Source: Typha latifolia (taxonomy: Eukaryota; Streptophyta; Magnoliopsida; Poales; Typhaceae). From it: 64,000 nucleotides of DNA. Position numbers and translations under genes: made by a program. Below, piece after piece: positions 37,391-51,121 of this stretch (positions are counted from its first letter, which is position 1; every line of letters begins with the position of its first letter). The stretch lies in NCBI GenBank assembly GCA_019914945.1, contig CM034101.1, positions 15,387,188 to 15,451,187 on the forward strand. The letters are read 5' to 3'. The notes under the pieces are model-generated. The model saw only the letters and a list, made by a program, of their open reading frames with translations. It did no database searches and had not been told where the DNA came from.

Positions 37391-40300
37391 ATGGCGGGGG
37401 CCGAGCTGATCAGGGAGGCTCTCGGGGAGCTGTGCCGCCGCGGGGGGTGGTCGTACGCGGTGATCTGGCGCGCGGATCGCGGGAATCCTCCGTATGTACC
37501 GACGGCTGCGATCGCTCTTCATCTTTCCTTTACTTTTTTTTTTTTTTGGAAATTTTTCCCAGTTTTCTCGGAGCATTTTGTTGTGGGATCTCTTTGGGTT
37601 GTTGTTTTCCTCCCCGTGGTTTTGGCTTTCTTCGTTTTGTTTCTAAGTTAGGTTTCTTTTCTTTTGATTCCTAAAGATGTAAAATTTATAGTCTTCTTGC
37701 CTCTGGAGTAAATAGCATTCAAGTGCTTCTTTTTTAACTTACCCAAAATTTGGTACAGTTATGTTGATTTTTTTTTTTTTTGGTGGTTGGGTGTGGGAGA
37801 ATATTCTTTATTCCATGAATGCAACACATTCTATTTCCCCCATTTTTGGACGCACTGTTTAGGCTTTAGACCCAAGTAGCATTCCAACAAAAATCGAATT
37901 TTTACTCGAGTTTTTGCTTGCTGCTAGTGTTATGTTGCATGTTCTTGCTAGTCTGTTATAATTATTCAAAATTAGTTGCTCAAATGATCTCTCAGATCTT
38001 GTCGTCTAAAGTCTGGCTTGCTAAATTCTTATGAGGTACTTTTTAAGTGGTAGTTAAGGCGATTCTAAATCTACAGGATGCTCGTAATAGAAGATAGCTA
38101 CTGTGAAGAACAAGTTCGAGGAGTGATTGACAAGATGCTGACTCAGGTCCACCGTATTGGGGAAGGGTACGACAAATATATTCTGTGATCTTTGTTAAAT
38201 TTTGTTTGTTTTCCTGTTTTCCTTAGGTTAGATTTACTGTTCGCAAACCAAATGCTGGAGCAGTGCTTGTAGTTGACAACGAGTTGGTTTTTCAGCTTGT
38301 TTCCTACAGCTAACAATTACTTCAACCACCAAAGTACCATATTCTTGCATCATTTTATTTTCGACTGTCTATGCTACATTGTAAAATTATGTAATTTGCC
38401 ACTTTAGCTTTTGGAGAAGATGGTGACCTCACATTATACAAGAGCAAGAGTCCTGGGTTCCGCCATCCCTGTTTGCTCACTTAGATAAATAGTCTCGGCC
38501 TATTCAATTCAGTTCTAAATCTTAGCCTATCAAGAAGTCTTGAGCACAGATGGTAGAAAGTGCCGAAATATCATATTGGTTGTCGCTTTTATGAATTTAT
38601 CTATCTTTTGGTGATTATAGGTTTGTAGAACTTGTTTTTGCTTCAGTGTAATTCTTATTCCCTTTTTGCAGTATCGTAGGAGGAGCAGCAGTAAATGGGA
38701 AGTGTCAGTGGATGTATGCTGATGGTACCTCTGGTATAGATTTGTTACAGACCAGCATTCTGAGCAATCTAGACATGTTACAGGTACAGATGCAAGGGCC
38801 TTCGTTTTCTTAATCAATGTAGGGACTGACATACTAGCTGATAATTACACATTTGTTTTATTTTGACATTTTCTTAAAAGAAAAACAAACTGATATAACT
38901 ACTTTATTATGAAAGTTTATGATTGCATGGGTCATTACATTGTTGGAGCATTTGCACATCTGATAATGTTGGAAGGTGCTAACATTTTCTTCCATGATTA
39001 TTTGGTCTATAACAGAGCAATACCTCATGGCAGCTGCAGCTGTTGGATGGAATAAAGGTTTGTGCTATTTGTTTACTGAATCTCTCTCTGCTCAGACACA
39101 TACAAATGTGCTCATCTACTCCCTTCATAATTCAAGCCAACAATTTGAATGGAACTGTTCAAGTTCACATTTTATTGATACTTACCATAGTGTTTTTAGC
39201 CACTGATAATGACACTTAATCTGCAGACTATCGCGATAATATCTCTTCCTCCGTTTGCTGTGGCTCAATTTGGTTCCATGGAAAAGGTAACTTCTCATCA
39301 GTAAACATTTTCTTGACGTAAATGAGTATGAGTTTCCACTAGCTGATCATGAACTATGATACTATCTATAGATAGGTTAAGATACATTTTTAGAAATAAT
39401 GTGCCACCATGGGTTTCTAGCTACTATTTGAATAATTGGCATGACTTGCAATGATGTCATGTGGAAAAATGGATGAGAGAAGGTATTCTCAGATTGCTAA
39501 TAAAGAACAACCTAGATAAATTATTGTTGACCAACAAAGTTTACATTCTGCCAAATGACTTGTGAGCACAACTTACCGCTAGTTGCATATTTGATATTTT
39601 GCTCTGTAACTATGAGGCATGTCGGGAGTTGCATATTGATGCACTTTGATTTTCACTTTCTTTCACCAGGTTTCTGAAAATCCAGAGTTCATCATCGAAG
39701 TTAAGCAATTGCTGTTGCAGATGGGAAACATGTCAAGTGTTCTTATGCATGGCGATTCCCACAATACTAATGATCAACACCCAGCAGTTGGTTCATTACA
39801 AAGTGAGGCATGCACTGAGAATATAGCACACCCAGAGTTGTTGAGGGATTCCCTATGGTCTTCTGATTATTTCTCCCAGTCCCAGGGATCTCTCAATACA
39901 TTTGGATCTAATTGCACAGGAAGAAGCAGCATATATCCTCATTTAGCAGCCCTGCCAGTGATTTCGAAATCAATAGGTGCAATCAAAGGATTTTGCAACT
40001 CTAAGAAGTTACCATATCACTTAACAGACCAACCGCGTGCAGCTAGTTCTCAAGTGCAAGTAAAAGTCACAACTAGCACAAAACCTGATGCCAATCTTAC
40101 TAGTAATAAAGTTTCTGCCTATTTGAACACTATTCCGATAGGAGGATTCACTAACTTTCCTGTGATGGAGGAGAAATTGTTGTCTGGGATGGGAGTTCAA
40201 GGTTATCCTTGCTTCTCTTCAACAAATACAGAACTTTTTCCTAGTTTAAATGAATTCCATCAACTCTGTGGAGGCCCCTCTTCATCTAACAATATATATG

Positions 40301-42333
40301 GATCATGGCAGACTACGACTGGCGCAAGATCCTCTGAATTAAGCAAAGCTTGTCTCCATGGTGAAGAGAAGTTGATAGGTTTCCAGAATTTATATAGGTC
40401 ATCTTCTGCTATAGGCAATCTGTCTAATGCCCAATCAGTTGGAGATATGTCTTCTTTTGTTTCAGAAATTCCAGATAGTCTCACTTTCCATGAAGCCTTT
40501 GGTCCTCAACAATCCCTACTGCTTCCTTCTGAGTATAGTCCAAGTAACTTTATGATTAATCAGGGTGATCAATTACCCGAGAATGGTATCACAGACCTTG
40601 CTTCCCAAATGAATGAGACTTTGGGTGTTAGTTCTGTTTCAACTGGTTTGGTCAAAACTGATGGTAGCTGCTGCATTATGTCAAGTGGATTACCTAGTAA
40701 GCCAGTTGAATGTTTAACTGCAGCTCCAGTGTATTCCCTGGGAAAAGGGAGCAATGAGAATGCTTTGACAAGCCTGAATCAGAAACTTGCTGATAATGCT
40801 TCGTATGATGCCACAGTATTGGACATGAGCATCGAAGCCCTCATGCAGGAATGGTGGGAGGACACTGTAATGCCAGTGGGAAATGTCATCTGCTCAAATT
40901 TGAGTGGAAGTGCTTCGTGCATCTCGCAATTGGAAAATGGTTCCATTTCAGGTGTTGGAAAAGAGTTACTTCCGAAGTCGAGTTTTGAACAACTATTGAA
41001 TGCCATAGTTGGTGATAATAATAAAGCCTCAGCTTGTGGTTCTACTAATCTTAACCACATAGCTGGTCTTGATAAAGAACATCAATTATCTACCATTGCT
41101 ACACTGGCTCATCCTTCAGCCCACCACAATCAAATACCACTTGTAAGCTTTCCTTCCATTAGCCATACATCTGATAAAGTCACGTATGAATCTTCTAGGG
41201 AAGGACCCTCAAAGTCGCATGTTAGTCCATGGATTGAGGACAGCTGTAGCATGAATAATAATGCTGTCAAAATTAACCAACCAAAGAAGCCTGAGGAAGC
41301 TGTCAAGGTTGTAAAGAAAAGAGCTAGACCTGGGGAAAGTACTCGGCCTAGACCAAGAGACCGTCAGCAGATACAAGATCGTGTGAAGGAGTTACGGGAG
41401 ATCGTTCCGGATGGTGCAAAGGTAACATATCATTTTCTTGTTTCAATCGTTTCTTCTGATTTTTAATGCCTTATCTATGTTGACCTTGTTTCAATCAAAT
41501 ATAACAGTGTAGCATCGATGCTTTGTTGGACCGTACTATCAAACACATGCACTTTTTGCAAAGTGTGACAAAGTATGCAGATAAAATTAAGCAAGCCAAT
41601 GAGCCAAAGGTACATCAGTATTGAGCGTACAGATTTTCTTCCCCTTGGAGCTACATCTTTTGCTTACTAACAGTTGCTCTTTTCTCATTTTTTCCTTGCT
41701 GTGCCAAGATGATTGGCGAGGAGAGTGGTGTTGTCTTGAAAGAGAATTCGGGTGGTGGCAGAGGTGGTGGCACTACCTGGGCCTACGAAGTTTCTGGTCA
41801 AACTATGGTGTGCCCAATAATCATTGAGGACCTCACACCCCCCGGCCAGATGTTAGTTGAGGTAAAGTGCATCCCAGAATCCCTTCTTTAATTCTATTGT
41901 CTGCTAGAAATATGAGATACCGATTCTTTCTCCAACAGATGCTTTGTGAGGAACGCGGATTTTTTCTAGAGATTGCAGATGTTATACGCGGATTTGGCTT
42001 AATAATCTTGAAGGGCGTGATGGAAATTCGTGACAGTAAAATATGGGCACGATTTCTTGTTGAGGTAAAAATATGAAAGATATATTCCAGCAAATGCCAT
42101 TAACCATTGTATCACTGTTTCTGAAATATATATGCATTCTACTTATGCAGGCAAATAGAGATGTAACTAGGATGGATATATTCTTGTCACTCATTCAACT
42201 ACTGCAACAAACTAGTGCTGTTCGGTCTAGTGACCTGCTGACTAAGGTCATTGACAAAGGAGCTGCAACATTCAAAGATTATCAGCAATCTCCAATATCC
42301 ATTCCTGTTGGTCTGGCTGATAGGATGCAATGA
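37391..42333 (+). CDS. bHLH transcription factor, LONESOME HIGHWAY (LHW)-like
   Basis: Ten exons: 37391-37491, 38077-38166, 38672-38783, 39016-39057, 39227-39286, 39670-41421, 41508-41609, 41709-41861, 41939-42064, 42151-42333. All are GT-AG and in frame, giving about 906 residues. The N-terminal MYC-like domain (about 1-160) starts AGAELIREALGELCRRGGWS and continues AVIWRADRGNPPMLVIED and GAAVNGKCQWMY. A single large exon encodes a Ser/Asn-rich linker containing SIEALMQEWWEDTVMPVG. The bHLH (about 680-755) contains STRPRPRDRQQIQDRVKEL, REIVPDGAK, CSIDALLDRTIKHMHFLQ and SVTKYADKIKQ. The C-terminus (GVVLKENSGG, VCPIIIEDLTPPGQMLVE) resembles the LHW ACT-like end. In Arabidopsis LHW pairs with TMO5-class bHLHs to drive vascular cell division; that role is inferred here. 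It is longer than Arabidopsis LHW (~650). Confidence 0.95.
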
Positions 42334-44392
42334 TCTATAGTAGCATGGTTCAGTCACACAAATGCAGTGGATACTATGTGATACCCCATTGTTAGCAAAC
42401 CGAGATTGATGACAAGAACCCGCCATCAGTATTTTGGATTAATGTTGACTTTAAACAAGCATTATGGGTGAAGATGGTCGATCGCAAGACAAGACCGTAA
42501 CAAGACAGACACCTCCCTTGAGATCAGGCCCCTAAATGCACTTCAATTATATTCAGGGAAGATGTGTCAAGAGGAGCTGCTGGTGAATTACTTTGTTTCC
42601 TACTTGAATAACAACGTATCATATATCCTAATGCCAGAAACGCTGTATTGGGATCACTTGCATGTTCGTGTATATTCTTTTGTAGACGTTTAGAACTCTC
42701 GACATTGTGACCTTTGGTTCTTTCTCTTAACCTTTTTAACATAGTGCTGAACATCTTTTTGTGAATGATATGCTATTGTTTCTTCCCTGTTTTCTGTTTT
42801 TGTCTCTCTCTCTCTCTCTCTCTTCGTTTTTTTTTGTCCTTCTCTGAGTTCAAATACTCCTTAATTTGCCGTAGACCTTTACATGGCCAGAGGTCCACCC
42901 TTGCTATATATTAATTTGTACCTTCATATCCTCTTGAATTAAAATTCCTAGTAGGAAAAATTAAAGTCATATGTATCTATTATTATTATTGTTGGTTTCT
43001 TAGAGAAACAAAACTTTAACGGTGTCTAATTTGCCATGAAGTACTGACTGACAGAGAATACCATCCTGATCAATTTTAGCTTGCAATGCCAACGCCTCAC
43101 TAAAAACAAGATTAGTAGTCGGAGCATGATCGATTGCAATAGCGGTTGCTGCTCTCATTTTCCAAACATGACAACTATTTTGGATCGAATTAGTGCCAAA
43201 CTTTGCTATCTCGGACGTTTAATTAGTTCATAACACATCAACATCCTCCAATCAGGTCCTGCCAAGATGTGTAATGACGATATAATCTGAATCACTACGG
43301 GCGACAGCATTCGTTATCTTATCATCGCACATGTTGGATGTCGTGTGACGATGACACGCTGACATGATTAGATTGCTGAATAGTTCTATAAGAAGGAAAA
43401 TATAAAAGTATAAGTCACACCTTCTTCTTCTTTTAAAAAAAAAATAGAGGTGGAATTTAACGTTATTCTAATTAAATCAATGTTATTAAAATCTAAACTC
43501 GAAAATATTACCTTTTAACCATAAGAGCACTATTCCATTGACACCTTTGTTACTTTAGATGATAGCTTTAGACAAATTGTATAAGATTAATATTATGTAC
43601 TTTAGAGAAACTTATTAAAAATATGTTATCTTTTATTTTTATTATCATTTACATCCTACTATTAATATGGACAATATTCCGAGTTAAATTTAGTTTAACA
43701 TAAGAAGTAGAGAATATATATTATGTTATTTTAAAAATAAAACACTAAAATGCCAAAATTCTATTTAGTAAAGTTGTCTTAGGTTATTACTGCACTAAGA
43801 TTGTTATGCTTATATAGTTAACTTAACTCAATTGTATAAGCAAATCAGATATTAAAATAATAAGATGTGAATGATAATAAAAATTAAATATAAGTTTACA
43901 TAATCCCTTATTCGAGCTTAAAACTTTTAATTTTAATATAAAATATTTTCTTACTAATTACTCTAAAAGCTTAAGCTATTAGCGAAACTCACTGAGAGAT
44001 TTATTATATATCTTGCTTGTCATTTAGCTAAGTATGAGAAACAACTCACCTCAAAAGACAAGCCAGATTCGGTCAACATCAATATGACGCAGCCATTAAG
44101 TAGACTTTCAGCTGGTCTCCCACCCTTTTGCCCTCCAATATAATAAAGAGGAGAGCAAATATTAGCCAATCTTTTTAACTTGATATGCTACTTAAGCTCT
44201 CAGCCAAATAAAGGCGAGAAGAAGCTGGTCATCACCAACCCCTTAAGATAAGTGCTCCTCTTTCTCATCTCCCTACTTTTACGTAATAAAAGGTGGGGAG
44301 GGGGTCTGCAAAGATCTTTGAGGTTATTAGGTTAGGTGATGACCTAATTCTACCATTGAGAGGGAAATTAGATAGGAAGAAACAACAAAAAG

Positions 44393-44426
44393 AGGAAGAA
44401 GGAAGAAGGAAGAAGGAAGAAGGAAA
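44393..44426. repeat. (AAGGAAG)n 7-bp tandem repeat
   Basis: About five purine-only heptamer units. Confidence 0.85.
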
Positions 44427-46499
44427 GTGAGAGTGAGAGAGTGATAGAGAGGAGTGGAGTGAGTGATATATGTGATAAGTTGGGTTGGTTGTTCCCCTGG
44501 AGATGTCTGAATTCATCCTTCTCTTGTGGATGTCACTTTAATGTGGGATAAAATGGGATTATGGAGGTTGCCACTTGGGAGGAGCCCACTATGGAAAGAT
44601 CTAATATTAGGTTCCTTTCCATCTCTGTTCATAGTCGTTAGATTTTCTTTGTTGTTGTTGTTGTTTTTAGTTTTTTTTTTTTTCTTTTTCCAAAGGAGCT
44701 CTCTCATATCAACTTGCATAGAAATGATTCGATCATAGAGAATGGTTGGTCTGGTGGGCTTATGGTATGCATGCAATTGTAAACTTTTCCCAATAGTTTA
44801 GCAATAAAGACAAATAATTCAATAACAACCATAAATTTCTCTCTTTTAATCTAACTATTCATATTAAATAATATTAGATTAAAATTAATCAAAAAGTATC
44901 GGTCACTTTTTAAATTTGTATGAATAAATTAGTCTTGGGTGTGAACAACCACCAATTGTTAGTGCGTATGAAAATTTCTAAGTATATTCTACTAGTTTTT
45001 TTTTTTTATTTATGAAAATGCCCTTTTCTTTCACCCTGAAAGACTTTGGAAGAATATATATACTCTCGACAATATAACCTACCAATGTGGGTTTATATAT
45101 ATATATAATATACCCATAAAAGATAGAGTGAATTTGCAACAACAAAAAAAATCTATGGTTATGGTAATCACGAGAACACGCATGTGACCTTTCTAGAAAT
45201 AAAAATAAAACAAAATATTTTATTTACTTTTATCGTACTTCTATAATATTACATTTGTGTTTACACGACAATAGTTTTAAATCCATTAATGATATAGGAT
45301 TCGATATTTGAATATAATTTTAGAGACTTATTTGATCATATATTTATTGGAGCTGTTTTGGAGGTCTACTTGTTTGGTTCTATAATTATAGATAGATCAC
45401 TTGTCACTAAGTTGTTTATTTTTCTCTTATAAATTAATAACCTCCTCTCATTTTGTGATGAAAAATACTCTCTTCTTTCAAAAGACCTACGGAGTTTGCA
45501 AAAAGATCGAAATGTAGGTGGATTATTTGCGAGAAAAAAGAAAAAAAGTGCTTTTCTTTTATGGTGATCATGTGAATACGCATGCTTTGGTAATATGGAG
45601 AAAAAAAAGGCTATCCTATCTTGCATAAAATCTATCATCCTAGTTAACAAGTGGGAACTTACAAGAAGCCTATTAGCATCAACCTACAAAGGGGTGTGGG
45701 GGCAAATACTGCGATATATCACACAAGTCCAGCAGAGTTTTCTAGTGGGAGGAGTAGAAGATGACACCTCTTACTCCACTTTAAAAGAGTGTCCTTTTGC
45801 CATAGAGATAGATGCATGCCACCATGCTAATATCCAGCATTCGATTTCACTAACATCCTCGCTTGCCACTTGCAAAGAGAGACGCCAATATTTCTTTTGA
45901 TCTTTTAGATGCCACTTCTTTTAAAGGAGAAAGGAGGTAGATATTAATAGTGGCATTTTGTACGTAGATGCTCCGGATCAATGCTTAAGAGAGAACAACA
46001 AAACCTGGCCATCAGGAACTGAGTCAAAATGAGCATACGATTCATAGATTTATAGCCTAAGTGATAGATTAATTGATCTGATGAAATAAACTTCACTTTG
46101 TTCTGCTAAGACTTTGAATGGCTTAGAGAGGTCCAGATGGATCATGGCAATGTTCCTCTCTCTTTCTCTAGTGGTAGGGGTAAGGCTAGTTTCAAGTTGT
46201 ACACTTCCACTACTTCGCTGCTGTTCGATCTTAGAACAATGTAGACCAGAAAGGACAAACGCATACACAAGTTATCATCCTCTAGTGGCCATCAAGTTGG
46301 ACTTATTTAAACCAACATATCTCATCAACTCATATCGAGAATCTAAGTGGCCATTCTCTCTCTCTCTCTTCTTTTTTCTCTTCTAAAAAATAAATTATAT
46401 AGATTTTGTGTTATTATCGTTTAGACTTTGTGTACTTTCGCGCTCCAATTCCTATTAAGAGAGAGAGAGAGAGAAATAGCTACTCTAAAAATGTATGAT

Positions 46500-47320
46500 T
46501 TACATTGTTGATTTGTGATCTAATAACAAGTTTTTGAATCATCTAGGTATATAACATGGTATTAGAGATAGTTATTTTTGAGAGGTTTTCTACTTAAGTT
46601 TCTAATTTATTATTAATTTGATTAAATCACTTAATATGATAAGCTTTTACTACTTTGTGATTTATGTTTCTCTGCCTGTGTTCACTTGCCCTAGCAGCTT
46701 TCTCTGCTACGGTTTGACATTTCTTCCTCTTTGGAGGGTTTTTTTACTGATTCCCTTCTCTTGCCTCACTTATACGTGAGGTTATCTTCATCTCTCATCT
46801 TTTTTTCTATTCCGTCGACCCCCTCTTCTCCTCCAATGACTCTGTCACTTTCACCCCCTCTATCGATCTCCTCATTAAGGGAGAGGAGAGACTTCTCCCG
46901 TCAATAGTAAAACCTCTCTCTCATGCTCTTTCTCTCTTTCCCTATTTCGCCAACCACCCTCCTCCGTCTCTATCACCTCCATCCAGCTAATTGTCATTTG
47001 TCAATCTTCTCCTAGCTCACCTCCTTAGTCAATCTCCTCACTAACTCACCATGTCCACATTCCTGACCATGCTACCCTCTCCATTGTTGCCATCGATCTC
47101 TCCGCCCCAATTGACACTGATAATAGAGTCATGTTTATCATTCATATCTTTTTTGTTTGTGTCTCTTTTGCTGTTATTATTGCTTGTTTGTGCATCGCAT
47201 CTTCGTGTGGTCTTAAATGAGCCATATGATTTTAACTCTTTTATGTCTATGCAACCGGTTCGTGACTTGGACAGTATCCTTTGCTTTTGTTTGTGTGCTC
47301 GTTGAGTTTGATACAATATA
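46500..47320 (+). mobile_element. Relic of a Copia-type LTR element (PBS and leader)
   Basis: ATAACA followed by TGGTATTAGAGA (46557-46568) resembles the end of an LTR (terminal CA) abutting a primer-binding site for initiator tRNA-Met; ten of twelve bases match TGGTATCAGAGC. A C/T-rich leader follows to about 47050, then a short frame 47051-47305 without recognisable gag motifs. No matching second LTR was found, so boundaries are approximate. Confidence 0.4.
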
Positions 47321-49240
47321 ATTGATTATTACGTTGTTAATCTTTGCCGAGTAGGAGGACTTATTTAAACAATCTCCTATTCTCATTTATGTATCAAGCT
47401 TATGAATATCTATTTAGAATTGAATAAAATCTCTCAGTCAGCCCCTTAGCTTAGGTTTTTCCTCGTGAAAAATAGACTCCCCCTCGCAAACCTTGACTTG
47501 TTACGCAGCAAGACACAATGCCAAAGGCCCCAATCTTTGTGCCAATTGACACATGATACATCAGCATAAAAGGCAAGTGATTTTAGACTGGATGTGTATG
47601 ATCTGTCTCACTAGACAACTTAATCCACATATAATAAATCTGTTTAGCTTTAAACAGCAACCTGTCTACATGAGCACTACTATTTCCAGCCATTTTTCTC
47701 ACCATTTGTAGCACTTTAGGTGTTTGTCATACAAATCCGGTTTCAATTACATCGATTGCCTAACTCTGGTGGATTTGCTTTTGATGGAGTAGTAGTAGTA
47801 TAATAAGCTCGGAGAGGGAGGATTAATAAGATGCGATAATGGATTTATGCAAGGAGAGGGAATAAGTATTCCCAAAAGCTTTGTGGGATGACCTACCTGC
47901 CTTAATTTGCTTATCCGTGAGAGGTGAGGGATAACTCCGGATAAGCCTTTTAGGTCATGACGCCATGGAAGAGTCCAAAAAAAAGTATTGCTTCGCTGTC
48001 AGCAGGGGATTTGATGGAAGTTTACACGTGGACGTGGGACCAGTCTGAGTCATACCGTCTCATTTCTACGTAGAGGCAGACAAGGGAGAGATCTTAGATG
48101 TAAACTATTATTATTACTTTGAGATAACTTTTGCCATACAAATCTATCATGAACTCTTTTTTACTTGTCTTCTCTACAAATTTTTTTTTATAGAAGAGAG
48201 CATAACATATATTCCCTCAACTTCCATTTCTATTGTTAATCCTCTGTCATAATAACCTAAACTTTCACCTTTTTGCTTGTCTTTTTCTTTTATTTTTGTT
48301 AAAAATTACAATGTCAAAAATACAAAAGAAGGGATTTGAAATCAAAAAAATAAAAATAAAAAAAAGTGCATAAAAATAGAGTTTGTCAGATTTTCCAAAA
48401 TACAAAAGTGATTGCATGTAAATCAAAAGCGCCATTTTTTTTTTATTGTGGTCATAAACCACTAGAGGGGAGAAATTTAAGAATGCACTTCATTTTCTTA
48501 ATTAGACTAGGACTAAACCTCCTCTAATTATATATTGGTAAGCAAATAATTAATCATCATGCCACTAATATCAAGCCGCAACTTTGGATTAACTATTGCA
48601 GGCAGCCCACAGCGGTTCATTTGGAGTCTTTAGCCGCATTAATTAAACACACGGGACCCACGAGAAATTTCCGCGTGCGTCCTCTTTAAAAAAAAATTTA
48701 ATCACAAAGAAGAACGCTAAAATTGGATTTTAAACAGCCATTAAAGCAGCAGGTGTTTGATCGGATTAGTGGTCAATCTGGACACCAACCCAACATCAAA
48801 TGAGACCAGTCAATTAATTGTCAGCTGGATCTCGTGAATCTAATTACTTTCTTTCCGTTAGGAGTAACGAAATCCAAGTTGGATTTGAGTTAGTCTTTAA
48901 CTAAAAGCATGCCCAAAACTAATCCGTACTTGTAAAATGTACTCCTAGTTACACTATGCTAGCTGTGAATCACCACCCATCCTCCTATTGGTGCGAAATT
49001 AGGTCCAATTTTTTTCCAGCAAAAAATCCCACGTATCACTATCATATTCTATAAAACGTCACCCTCCAAAAAAGCCATTCCAAATGCTCTTCCCAATCGT
49101 ACCTTATCGTGCAAGGGTCGGTCTACTCCACTCTCTTTCCAATTCTACTGCATTAATTCTTCCTTTCTTTCTTATCTCGTCAGCCCATTACCATCAATTT
49201 TTATAACCTCTCCCTCGTCCCTCTCCACTCTCCTCCCTCC

Positions 49241-49251
49241 CTTATATAATA
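49241..49251 (+). promoter_or_regulatory. TATA box of the ALMT gene
   Basis: CTTATATAATA at 49241-49251, predicting transcription start near 49275 and a ~210-nt C/T-rich leader with GCTCTT/CTTCT repeats (49327-49376). Confidence 0.6.
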
Positions 49252-49326
49252 AGCTCGTAAACCTCCAAATTATTACATGAGAAGCAGCCAACTTTGTCAA
49301 CATTGTCTTATATCCTCTTGAGGTTC

Positions 49327-49376
49327 CTCTCTTGCTCTTGCTCTTGCTCTTCTCTTCTCTTCTCTTCTCTCTCTCC
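49327..49376. repeat. CTCTTG/CTCTT pyrimidine repeat in the ALMT leader
   Basis: Short tandem CTCTTG units merge into CTTCT and CT repeats within the predicted 5' UTR. Confidence 0.8.
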
Positions 49377-49486
49377 CCATTGCGTACCAACTAAGGCATT
49401 TGGTCCTTCTAGTCAAATACAATAGGGTCCAACTCCTCACCGGTTAAACTCGTTCGTCGTCTCCGTTCCGCGGGGAGGGGGCATCG

Positions 49487-51090
49487 ATGGCCGGGGATAA
49501 AGAAGGGTCGAATGGTCTGGAATGGCGGGTGACGATCCCGGAGGGGGCGTCGGCAAAGATGGATCGGCTTGAGGGCAGTGTGATAAGTAGAGCATGGGCA
49601 TGGTTGGCTGGTTTTGTGGTGATGTTGAAGTTGAAGGTGGTGAGCTTTGGGAAGAGAGTTTGGAAGATAGGAACTGACGATCCTAGAAAAGTCATCCATG
49701 GCCTCAAAGTTGGAATTGCTCTCAGTTTAGTGTCGCTCTTCTACTATACTAGGCCTTTGTATGATGGTGTTGGGGGAGCATCTATGTGGGCCATTATGAC
49801 AGTAGTGGTTGTCTTCGAATTCACTGTTGGTACGTGTATATATATAAATATATATATACATAGATACGAGAATCAAATATATGAGTATGCATGGTTACTC
49901 TCAGTTATAATGACTTGTTTGATTGTAGGCGGGTGCTTGTACAAAGGATTCAACAGAGCAACTGCAACACTGAGCGCAGGCGCCCTTGCGGTCGGCATCC
50001 ACTGGATTGCTAGTAAATCAGGGGATAAAATGGAGCCAGTCATCCTTAGTGCATCAGTCTTTCTACTAGGTACTGAAAACATTGTAGCTAGCTAGCTAGA
50101 AGTATATATATATATATATTCTTAAATTACTTACTTGATCACTGACCTCTTAAGTAATTTGTCACATTCAGCATCTGCCGCCACCTTTTCGCGGTTCATA
50201 CCGACGATAAAAACCCGGTTCGACTACGGCGTGACGATATTCATTCTCACCTATAGCTTGGTGGCAGTCTCAGGCTACCGTGTGGATGAACTAGTTGAAT
50301 TGGCACAGCAGCGCATGTCAACGATCGCCATTGGAATCTGCATCTGCCTCTTTGTATGCCTTCTGGTTCGCCCAGTCTGGGCCGGGGAAGAACTGCGTCT
50401 TCTCATCGTCCGGAACATGGAAAAGCTCGCCGATTCCTTGGAGGGTAAATTCATACGTTTTCAAAAAGCCTCCATTACTTTTTAATTCTGAATCCACTGC
50501 TCTTGAATTGAAACTGATCAACAAATTAAACAGGTTGCGTTGAGGACTACTTCATGAAGGATGGAACCGATGATGAAAAGAGTTCATCCTCCCAGAAGTC
50601 TGAGGGCTACAAGTGTGTTCTGAATTCCAAGGCGTCAGAAGATTCACAGGCAAATTTAGCAAGATGGGAGCCTGCCCATGGCCGCTTTGGCTTTCGTCAT
50701 CCATGGAGTCAGTACCAGAAGGTGGGAGCCGCAATGAGATACTGTGCTTACTGCATAGAAGCCCTCAATGCTTGCATCAATTCAGAGATTCAGGTAACGT
50801 CGATCAGGAGACAGAATTAATACAAAGTCAATTAAATTAACACCATTAAAGAAATTTCCTCACAAATGGTATGCTATTTGTCATCAGGCACCTGAGTCCA
50901 TGAAGAAGCATCTGAGTGATGTCTGCATGAAACTGAGCTCACGATGTTCACTGGTCTTGAAGGAGGTATCAAACACTATCAAGGACATGACAAGGTCTCA
51001 GAACATAGATTTGTTAGTGGCAGATATGAATAATGCGGTCCAGGAGCTCCAAAGTGCTTTAAAATCACTTCCAAATCGATTAGCACAAGG

Positions 51091-51121
<31 letters not shown>

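Larger units (their letters stand above)
42334..49240. other. LHW-like 3' region and gene-poor DNA
   Basis: The first ~450 nt look like the LHW-like 3' UTR. The rest is AT-rich with a (TC)n tract at 42804-42823, a (AAGGAAG)n repeat at 44393-44426 and a Copia-type primer-binding-site relic at 46557. No coding gene is recognised. The frames at 45595-45900 and 47051-47305 have no known domain. Confidence 0.65.

Noticed and set aside
44230..44760. GGAGCTCTCT motif and purine-rich stretch resembling part of a miR159/319 region
   Set aside because: No complementary arm at precursor distance and the 21-mer does not match.
45595..45900. 101-codon plus-strand frame MEKKKAILSCIKS
   Set aside because: No domain, no splice or promoter support, AT-rich surroundings.
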